Positions 15,502 to 22,393 of a stretch of 64,000 nucleotides of DNA are shown piece after piece. The stretch comes from Clostridiales bacterium (lineage in GTDB: Bacteria; Bacillota; Clostridia; Lachnospirales; Lachnospiraceae): assembly GCA_003343625.1 (NCBI GenBank), contig QAKV01000030.1, positions 1 to 64,000 on the forward strand. Reading direction: 5' to 3'. Below the pieces are notes generated by a model, which searched no databases, was not told the DNA's origin, and saw only the letters and a program-made list of their open reading frames with translations. The position numbers and the translations under genes are program-made. The stretch's first letter is position 1; the number at the start of each line of letters is the position of its first letter.

Positions 15502-17484
15502 ATGGCTTTAACCACAATCGCGATCAAAAATCTGAAGCGAAATCTTTCCTTTTATTCGCTTTACTTCCTTTCCGTCTCCTTCGTGCTGATGATCTGTTTT
15601 TGCTTTCTCTCTTTTTCCAAAAATGAGATCATCCTGGAAAAAATCTCCACGGACGGGCGGGTTGAAATGATGTGCAGCGTAGCAGCCGTGTTCATTATGG
15701 CCTTCGTTATCTTCTACCTGTTCTATTCAAACCGCTTTTTCATGCGCCGACGGATGAAGGAACTGGGCATTTATGCTTTGCTGGGTTATCGTAAATCCCG
15801 TCTCCTCCTGCTGCTGACAACGGAAAATTTCTTTCTGTGCTCCGGCGGCATGATCGTCGGCATCCTGTTCGGCAGCCTGCTGCACAAGGGCGTGACAGCA
15901 GGGATCGTAGCCCTTTTGAATCTTGCCGTGGATCTGAAGAAAATTCCCTTCTTCGATCCCCGGGCGGTTCTCTCCCTTTTGGCGTTTCTCCTCGCGGCGC
16001 TATCGGCTCTTATCCTCTCCAACGCACTTCTTCTCTGGCGATCGACGCTTCTGGATCTGATCAGGCTGGAGAAAAAGGCGGAAAAGCCTGTGCGCCCTCA
16101 ACCGGCGTTTGCGTTTACCGGTCTCCTCCTTTTGCTGTCCGGATACGCTTTGGCTTTGGATATGATGCGCCAAACGCGATCCTTGTGGATCGTCATCGGC
16201 TTTTCCCCCACGGCTCTGTTGACGCTGGCATTGGTGGTGGCGGGAACGGTCCTGATCCTCTACTCCGCCATTCCTTACGCTTGCTGGCGTATGCGGAAAC
16301 ACCGCGCAGCGATCTATCGGGAAAACGCAATCCTCTTCGTGCCGAAATTCATGCATCATATCCGCACCAATGCGAACTCCCTGATCTTTCTGATTTTTCT
16401 GGCCGCCGGAACGCTGGCCGTTTTCGGCGCGACCGCCCTTTCCGTCTGGTATCCGTACAGGGCAATCGACCGCATCGTCCCTTCCGCCATCGAATACAGG
16501 ATACAGAATCGCCGTCAGAGCGATGAAGCGCTCGAAGCCCTGGCGCAGTTTATGGACGGGGAAAACTACGGAGTTTATGAAACCCGCATATTGGAAGTCA
16601 CCGCTTCGTCCGATCGGCTCCCGGAGGAATACTCCATGGGGGAAGAAGAAGGAAGGACTCCGGGATTCGACTGCATCCGGCTGACGGACTATGCTGCTCT
16701 GCGAACCCTTCAGGGCGGGAAAAACAGCCTCCCGCAGCTCGGCGATGGAGAATGCGTTCTGATCAAATACCGCCCTGATCCATCCCATTCCGATCTGGGA
16801 GCCGTCTATCGTCTCGACACAAACTCCGGCAGCAGCGCAGAGGTTTCCGTCCTGGAGACCTCCCTGGACAATCCCATCGGGTTCGCCAACAGCGTCGCCA
16901 CGCTGGTCGTATCCGATGAGCTCTATGCGAAGTTGGCGGCGGGAAGACCGGAGCAGGTTTCCGTCATCAGCATCGACGGGCCCGAAATGCGCTCCGATGA
17001 AACGGCGTATACTGTCCTGAAAAACGCTATGCCCGACAATCCTTATCTGGCCAGCGCCTGGCAGCGTCAGTCGGAAATCCTCCGGATGAACAGTTCCACT
17101 TTTCTGTTGATCGCCTTCGCCACGATCATTTTTCTGATCGCCACCGGAAGTATTCTCTACTTTCAAAACCTGTCGGCGATCGCCTATGACCGGGACGAAT
17201 ATGAAATCCTCTGGCGGATCGGCTACGATCGCAGGATGCTGCGGCGCTATGTGCGGTGTCAAATCCGGATCTATTTCATCATTCCCTATCTCATGGGCCT
17301 GCTGCACAGCATCTTCGCTATCCTCTGTTACAGGTCCGCGCTGATGGATGATGTGCTGGGCCGAACCGGAGAAACCCTTTTCCCCGTCGCTCTGGCCATC
17401 GGCATTTTTTCGGCTGTCTATTTCATCTATTATCAGGCCACGAAGATTTCCTGCTATAAGGCTGCGATCCGATACCGTCCTTGA
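15502..17484 (+). CDS. FtsX-like (BceB-type) ABC permease
   Basis: 660 residues with about ten membrane helices. Start IAIKNLKRNLSFYSLYFLS is typical of BceB-like permeases. A large outer domain of about 200 residues lies between helices near residues 315-525, the position that in BceB senses peptide antibiotics. The last three helices carry the FtsX domain (EYEILWRIGYDRRMLRRYV). The ribosome site AAAGGAGGTG overlaps the ATPase stop codon, so translation is coupled. BceB proteins usually signal to a BceS-like kinase; here the kinase that follows is of another class. Confidence 0.9.
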   Translation: MALTTIAIKNLKRNLSFYSLYFLSVSFVLMICFCFLSFSKNEIILEKISTDGRVEMMCSVAAVFIMAFVIFYLFYSNRFFMRRRMKELGIYALLGYRKSRLLLLLTTENFFLCSGGMIVGILFGSLLHKGVTAGIVALLNLAVDLKKIPFFDPRAVLSLLAFLLAALSALILSNALLLWRSTLLDLIRLEKKAEKPVRPQPAFAFTGLLLLLSGYALALDMMRQTRSLWIVIGFSPTALLTLALVVAGTVLILYSAIPYACWRMRKHRAAIYRENAILFVPKFMHHIRTNANSLIFLIFLAAGTLAVFGATALSVWYPYRAIDRIVPSAIEYRIQNRRQSDEALEALAQFMDGENYGVYETRILEVTASSDRLPEEYSMGEEEGRTPGFDCIRLTDYAALRTLQGGKNSLPQLGDGECVLIKYRPDPSHSDLGAVYRLDTNSGSSAEVSVLETSLDNPIGFANSVATLVVSDELYAKLAAGRPEQVSVISIDGPEMRSDETAYTVLKNAMPDNPYLASAWQRQSEILRMNSSTFLLIAFATIIFLIATGSILYFQNLSAIAYDRDEYEILWRIGYDRRMLRRYVRCQIRIYFIIPYLMGLLHSIFAILCYRSALMDDVLGRTGETLFPVALAIGIFSAVYFIYYQATKISCYKAAIRYRP

Positions 17485-17532
17485 AGTTATGAAATCGGCT
17501 GGGAAAAATAGGGACTATTCGGAGGTGTTATC

Positions 17533-19104
17533 GTGCAACGAAACTATCTGAAAAGAGAAATTTTGATATTTTTCAATCAATTCCTGTTGGTCGCGTTTTT
17601 ATGCGGGATGTCGTCCGGCGGCGCCCTGTTGCCCGGAGCGCACGCGCTCCATTTCACGCTGTTGACCGCGCTGTTTTGGAACGCGTATTCCATCGTCGAC
17701 AGAAATGCGAGGGGAAACGCGGTACTGTCTCAATTCGCGGCCCTGATGGTTCTGTTTTCATGGCACTTTTTGCTGGGTCTGTTCGACGCTCACCAGGCCG
17801 TTTGGGCTCTCTCCGTCTTTCTCTTACCGTTCTGCTTCTTTCAGCTTGTCAATTTCGCGCAGGCCTTCCTTTTTCAGGGCTCTGCCTATCGGGGAAAGAA
17901 GGCCTTCCTGGCCGCGTTAAGGCTGCTCTGCCTGGCCTGCGCCATCGCCTTCTTTCTCGACAGCCGGACGTTCTTCCTTCTATATTACGCACAGCTGTCG
18001 TTCTCTCTCGTCGGGTGCATCTTTCTCTCCGCAGCGCATCGCAAGCGGATATGGTTCGTCTTAAGAAGCCAGAAAAAACAGCTGCTTTCTTCTGCTCTGT
18101 TCGTCTTGCTGCCCTTTTCGGGCTACGCGGCGCTCTTTTTTAAACAGGAATCCCGCGTGGAGCAGCTCGGCCTGTACCTCATCGCAATTCTTGCGTTCGT
18201 CAGCATTTACCGCATTTTCTTCCGCGCTGTCCCCCGGGAGGAAAATATTGCGGTTCCGGGCCGCCGCACCGCCGCCGTTTTCTTCCTGCTTTGCATCCTC
18301 AGCCTGTCTCTCGCGGCATGGATCGCCCGGCTTCCCGTTCTGACGGTTTTTCTCGTTGTCCACCTGATCGTCCTGTGGATCCTGCTGTATCGCCTGATTC
18401 TGTGTTTTGATGCAAGCAGGTCACAGGGGAGCATCCCGCCGCAGAAAAAGCCTTCAGATTTTTACGAAGGCGTTCTGACCTCCATCCGGCGTGAGGAAGC
18501 GCTGCGGCAGGATTTTTCAAATTATTTGCACGATGAAATCCTCCAGGATCTGCTCTCGATGAAAAACCTGATCCGCAAAGCTTCACAGCCCGATGTGGGG
18601 AGGCTGTTGGAAGAAACCCTCCAGAAACTGACGGCCTCCATCCGTTCGCAAATGCAGTTCTACCATCCTGCATTTTCGAACGCCTTAACCTTTCGGGAAA
18701 ACCTGCAGGCCGCGCTGGATTCCATACAAAGGGAGAGCGGCACCGTACTCTCTCTGGACTGTGCGGATACCGTTTTCCTGATAGAGCCCTATGCGATGCC
18801 GGTCTGTCGAATCGCGAAAGAGCTGGTGCAAAATGCGCTTAAACACGCCCATGCCTCGCAGGTTATAGTAAAGTTACAACAGGAAAACGATGAAGTTTTC
18901 CTACAGGTGAAAGATGACGGGATCGGGCTTTTTGCCTCGACCGACGATCTTCGGGCCCACCGCGGTCTCGCTTCCGTTCGAGAGCAGGTAGGGTTGCTGC
19001 AGGGCAGCATATCGATCCGCGCCGTCCCGAAAAAGGGAACGAATATCTCGATCACAATTCCCATGAAAGGAGAGGAGTCCTATGCGCATTTTATTGGTCG
19101 ATGA
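17533..19104 (+). CDS. Membrane histidine kinase, NarL/DesK-type (HisKA_3)
   Basis: 523 residues starting at GTG, 5 nt after GGAGGTG. About eight membrane helices fill residues 10-290 with no sizeable outer domain. Then comes a dimerisation domain with the phospho-acceptor His333 in YLHDEILQDLL, followed by a HATPase with N-box ELVQNALKHA (430-439) and DDGIG (461-465). It phosphorylates the LuxR-type regulator that overlaps its 3' end by 23 bp. Without an outer sensor it probably takes its input from the membrane or from the adjacent permease, as BceS kinases do, although it belongs to a different kinase class. Confidence 0.9.
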   Translation: MQRNYLKREILIFFNQFLLVAFLCGMSSGGALLPGAHALHFTLLTALFWNAYSIVDRNARGNAVLSQFAALMVLFSWHFLLGLFDAHQAVWALSVFLLPFCFFQLVNFAQAFLFQGSAYRGKKAFLAALRLLCLACAIAFFLDSRTFFLLYYAQLSFSLVGCIFLSAAHRKRIWFVLRSQKKQLLSSALFVLLPFSGYAALFFKQESRVEQLGLYLIAILAFVSIYRIFFRAVPREENIAVPGRRTAAVFFLLCILSLSLAAWIARLPVLTVFLVVHLIVLWILLYRLILCFDASRSQGSIPPQKKPSDFYEGVLTSIRREEALRQDFSNYLHDEILQDLLSMKNLIRKASQPDVGRLLEETLQKLTASIRSQMQFYHPAFSNALTFRENLQAALDSIQRESGTVLSLDCADTVFLIEPYAMPVCRIAKELVQNALKHAHASQVIVKLQQENDEVFLQVKDDGIGLFASTDDLRAHRGLASVREQVGLLQGSISIRAVPKKGTNISITIPMKGEESYAHFIGR

Positions 19105-19684
19105 TCACGCGCTTTTCGCGCGAAGTCTTGAAATCGTTCTGGCGGACTTCCCGGAAATAGAACGGTTTTCCAGCGTGAAATCCCTGGCGGAATTGGAGCG
19201 ATCCCTCCTGCAGGAACGTCCTGACATCCTCCTGATGGATATCAACCTGGGAAAGCTTTCTTCGGAAGACGGGCTCCTTCTGGCCAAAACCATTCTGCAG
19301 CGATTTCCCGACCAGAAGATCGTCATCCTGTCCGGCTACGATCTTCCCGTTTACCGTAAAGAGGCCGAAAAAATAGGCGCCAGGGGGTTCCTTTGCAAAG
19401 ACGTCCAACCCGAAGAATTGATGAGCGTTCTTTCCGCCATCGAAAAGGGCTCCACCCACTTTGAAAGCGGCGGAGCCTTTCTCGAAGAATTAACGGATAC
19501 CGAAAAACGAGTACTCTGTCTGCTGGCTGAAGGCGTCAGGCGAAAGGAAATCGCAGGACGGCTGTTCATGAGCGAGCGAACCGTCTCCAACCATTTACAG
19601 CACATCTTTGAAAAACTGGACGTTTCCTCTGCGGTGGAAGCGGTGACAAAGGCCATTCGGCTGGGATATCTCCCTCCCCTTTGA
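19082..19684 (+). CDS. NarL/LuxR-type response regulator
   Basis: 200 residues: receiver domain with D7, D8, phospho-acceptor Asp53 (LLMDINLG) and Lys106, and a C-terminal LuxR-type helix-turn-helix (about 136-195, LTDTEKRVLCLLAEGVRRKEI...SERTVSNHLQHI). The start overlaps the kinase gene and has its own GGAGAGGA site. Most likely it controls the upstream ABC operon. It ends 12 bp from the converging CPBP gene with no clear terminator between them. Confidence 0.92.
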   Translation: MRILLVDDHALFARSLEIVLADFPEIERFSSVKSLAELERSLLQERPDILLMDINLGKLSSEDGLLLAKTILQRFPDQKIVILSGYDLPVYRKEAEKIGARGFLCKDVQPEELMSVLSAIEKGSTHFESGGAFLEELTDTEKRVLCLLAEGVRRKEIAGRLFMSERTVSNHLQHIFEKLDVSSAVEAVTKAIRLGYLPPL

Positions 19685-19696
19685 CCCCGGGGATTT

Positions 19697-20698
19697 TCAT
19701 GCGTCCTTCCGGTATTCTTTCGTCAGCAAGAACGGCAGGTAGACGATCAGGTAGAGGGCGATGGACAGCAGGGCATCCCCCCAGCCTACCGTCACGCCTG
19801 CGGCCGATACTGCGAACAGCGTGACGCCCAGGTTGTTGTTCAGAAAATGCGTCGCCGTCACCGCCCAGACGTTTCGGGTGCGCAGATAAACCCAGCCGAA
19901 AAAAATACCCATTCCCACGCAGCCAGCCAGCTGCACCAGAATGCTCTGCAGGCTCGTCTGGGGACTGTAGTAGAATAGATTTAAGGGCAAATGCCAGATT
20001 CCCCACAGGAGCCCCAGCAAAATCACGCCCTTCCGTTTCCCGAGCCTGTCGATCAGTTCCTGCTGCAGGAAATAGCGCCATCCGTATTCTTCCCCCAAAA
20101 ACGCGGTGAAGGACAGGACGAAGTTCAGCGGAAGTCCCACGATCACATTCACAGCCCAGTAAGGACTCAGCTCATATCCCTGGGCGCTGCCGGTCAGCAG
20201 CCAGACTGCCCCGATGCTCAGGGCCGAAAGGAGCAGATACAAAAGGGCGAAAGTTACCACGCCCAGCAGGCTCTTTTTCCAGCACTTCGTCAGGGAAAGG
20301 CCCCAGGCCTTTCTGCGCTGCTTCTTCATGCACAGAAGTTCCACCAGGCAGACCAGGCTGGAGAAAATCACCAGGAAATTGGCCGCCATATACGCCATAT
20401 TTCCCGGAAGCCATGCACTGAGAACCGCGCATGCGACCAGCGCGGCCGCAAAGGCGAGAAACGTCCCGAAAAACACTTTGGGCGGGCCCACTTCTTCCCC
20501 ATTCTCGTCCTTTTCCTTCCGTCCGGCGGCAAAACTGGCGATCATCACCGCGGAAGCGGGCAGATACATCCAGGCCAGCGGAAAGGCGTTGACATCCTTC
20601 CCTCCATAATAGGCGATCCCCAGCAGGATCCCCAGGATCACCGGCATGCCAAAAGATATCGCCAGAAAAATCCGAAATATTTTTTGATTCGTCGTCAT
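19697..20698 (-). CDS. CPBP-family intramembrane metalloprotease
   Basis: 333 residues, about eight membrane helices. The three metal/catalytic motifs are present: EEYGWR (203-208), WHLPLN with H236, and ATHFLNNN with H284. The family includes bacteriocin self-immunity proteins and CAAX-protease homologues. Its place next to a BceAB-like transporter and two MATE exporters suggests a role in peptide or antibiotic defence, but no bacteriocin gene is visible. It has its own near-consensus promoter overlapping the end of the upstream MATE gene. Confidence 0.88.
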   Translation of the reverse strand: MTTNQKIFRIFLAISFGMPVILGILLGIAYYGGKDVNAFPLAWMYLPASAVMIASFAAGRKEKDENGEEVGPPKVFFGTFLAFAAALVACAVLSAWLPGNMAYMAANFLVIFSSLVCLVELLCMKKQRRKAWGLSLTKCWKKSLLGVVTFALLYLLLSALSIGAVWLLTGSAQGYELSPYWAVNVIVGLPLNFVLSFTAFLGEEYGWRYFLQQELIDRLGKRKGVILLGLLWGIWHLPLNLFYYSPQTSLQSILVQLAGCVGMGIFFGWVYLRTRNVWAVTATHFLNNNLGVTLFAVSAAGVTVGWGDALLSIALYLIVYLPFLLTKEYRKDA

Positions 20699-20754
20699 CT
20701 CGCTTCTCGCCGGGCCCTTCGGCTCGGCCTCCTCCTCTTTTCGCTCTGGTATCG

Positions 20755-20782
20755 ATTATACAGGATGCCGTATCTTTGTCAA
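20755..20782 (-). promoter_or_regulatory. Promoter of the CPBP gene
   Basis: On the minus strand: TTGACA (20777-20782), 16-bp spacer, TATAAT (20755-20760). The -35 box covers the stop codon of the upstream MATE gene, so the protease can be made independently of it. Confidence 0.8.
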
Positions 20783-22122
20783 TCGAACTTTATTTTTCTT
20801 CGCCAACATGAAAGAAAGATCCCCGCTGCGGCCGCGGCGGTCAGGCATTCCGCGATGGGGAAGGCTGTCCAGATCCCATAGACGCCCCAAAACCTGCTCC
20901 CGAGCCAGGCCGCCGGCACGATCAACGCCAGATAGCGCAGCATGGAGATGACGAAAGAAGCGACTCCCTGTCCCAGCGCTTCCAGGGCTCCGCTTGCCGC
21001 CACGCTGATGCCGGAAATCACGAACCCCAGACTGATGATCCGCAGCGCCGTCGCCCCTTCCCGGATCGTTCGGGCATCCTGTGTAAACATCCGCATCACG
21101 GGCGAGGGGAAAATCAGAAACAAAAGCATGCCTACGCCCATGATCCCCAGGATCAGCAGCGTGCATAGCTTCAGAGTCTTCTTCATCCTCTCCCTTTCTC
21201 CGGCCCCATAATTATAAGACAGCACCGGCCGCATTCCCTGAACGATCCCGCTGGCCGGCAGGTAGAGGAAAGACTGGAGCTTGAAATACACGCCCAGAAT
21301 CAGGATATAGATAGGGGAAAACATCCCCGCCAGACCGTTTAATACCGTGATCAGCAAGGAAGGCAGTCCCAGCGTCAGGCTGGAGGGCACGCCCACCAGA
21401 TAGAGTCTCTTGCACAGTTCTCCCGAAGGCAGGCTCTGCCCCGCCGACAGCCGGATTCCCAGCGTTTTTTTCGCATAGAAAACCAGATAGAGAAGCAGCG
21501 ACACCACCTGTCCCAAAACGGTGGCCACTGCAGCTCCTTTCACCTCCATCCGCGGAATGGGGCCCAGTCCGAAAATGAACAGCGGATCCAACGCGATATT
21601 CGTCAGACAGCCCGCCGCCAGGCATACCGTTGGAACCAGCATATTTCCTACGGACTGATAAATTTTCTCAAAGGCGATCTGAACCGTCATGACTGCGGAA
21701 AATCCGAGAACGATTCCTCCGTATTCCTTTCCCCAGGACAGCGTGGCTCCTTCCTTTGCGAACAGCTCCAAAAATACAGGTAACGCCACGACCAGCCCGA
21801 TGGAAAGCAGGATCCCGTGCACGAAGCTCAAAAGCAGTCCCAAAGAGGCAGCCCGCTGCGCCCTCTCCTTCTGAGACGCGCCCAGAAAGAAAGCCACCGC
21901 TGCATTGATCCCCACGCCGAATCCCACGCTCACCGATGTCACCAGCGTCTGCAGCGGATAAACCAAAGAGACTGCGGTCAGTGCTTCCTCTCCGAGCCTC
22001 GCCACAAACATGCTGTCCACGATGTTGTACAGCGAATTGATCAGCATGGACAGCATCATGGGCAGGGACATAGCCATCACCAGCGGCAGAATGGGCTTTG
22101 TTTTCATAAATTCCTGATTCAT
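20779..22122 (-). CDS. MATE-family exporter (second copy)
   Basis: 447 residues, 12 predicted helices, starting MNQEFMKTKPILPLVMAMSLPMMLSMLINSLYN and with VDSMFVARLGEEALTAVSL. It is of a different MATE subgroup from the one at 12717, the two sharing only general family features. A ribosome site rich in AGGAG precedes the ATG. Between its promoter and this site stands a strong terminator hairpin, so expression seems to need read-through or antitermination. Its cargo is unknown. Confidence 0.9.
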   Translation of the reverse strand: MNQEFMKTKPILPLVMAMSLPMMLSMLINSLYNIVDSMFVARLGEEALTAVSLVYPLQTLVTSVSVGFGVGINAAVAFFLGASQKERAQRAASLGLLLSFVHGILLSIGLVVALPVFLELFAKEGATLSWGKEYGGIVLGFSAVMTVQIAFEKIYQSVGNMLVPTVCLAAGCLTNIALDPLFIFGLGPIPRMEVKGAAVATVLGQVVSLLLYLVFYAKKTLGIRLSAGQSLPSGELCKRLYLVGVPSSLTLGLPSLLITVLNGLAGMFSPIYILILGVYFKLQSFLYLPASGIVQGMRPVLSYNYGAGERERMKKTLKLCTLLILGIMGVGMLLFLIFPSPVMRMFTQDARTIREGATALRIISLGFVISGISVAASGALEALGQGVASFVISMLRYLALIVPAAWLGSRFWGVYGIWTAFPIAECLTAAAAAGIFLSCWRRKIKFD

Positions 22123-22143
22123 TCCTTCTTCTCCTCTTTTTAC

Positions 22144-22202
22144 AAAAAAAGAGACCGTAAATTCCTCTGTTTAAACTCAGAAACAGAAAAATCTATAGTC
22201 TC
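22144..22202 (-). terminator. Terminator between the MATE promoter and its start codon (attenuator)
   Basis: Arms 22181-22202 and 22151-22172 pair over 22 positions with one A/C mismatch and four G/U pairs, loop of 8 nt, followed on the minus strand by seven T (22150-22144). It lies 22 bp before the MATE ATG and inside its leader. The same RNA has a GTG-started reading frame of 8 codons (from 22227) ahead of the stem but without a ribosome site. Confidence 0.75.
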
Positions 22203-22234
22203 AAACGGACGTTCCAATTTTCTTCACCTGGTAC

Positions 22235-22263
22235 AGCGTACCATATAGAAAGGAATCTGACAA
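22235..22263 (-). promoter_or_regulatory. Promoter of the second MATE gene
   Basis: On the minus strand: TTGTCA (22258-22263), 17-bp spacer, TACGCT (22235-22240) with TGG before it (extended -10). Inferred start near 22228, only about 26 nt before the terminator stem. Confidence 0.5.
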
Positions 22264-22328
22264 GAGTTTTTTCAGCAGGGGCTGAGTATTTCGGCCTGCG
22301 GATAGGGGCTGTTCCCCGCTCCGTGCGG

Positions 22329-22368
22329 AAAAAGAACCCTGTACGAGTTTCTCCTCCATACAGGGTCC
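22329..22368 (-). terminator. Terminator of the coiled-coil protein gene
   Basis: A 10-bp stem with one G/T pair (22359-22368 with 22334-22343), 15-nt loop, five T on the minus strand. It separates the coiled-coil gene from the MATE promoter. Confidence 0.75.
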
Positions 22369-22393
22369 TGATCCATGCAAAGCTTTTTACTTC

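Noticed and set aside
16000-17307. 435-codon frame antisense to the FtsX-like permease
   Set aside because: No ribosome site, composition of a shadow frame, and the sense gene has clear membrane helices.
22204-22227. Eight-codon leader peptide (GTG start) before the MATE attenuator
   Set aside because: No ribosome binding site and it would start at the very 5' end of the RNA; kept only as a possibility in the attenuator finding.
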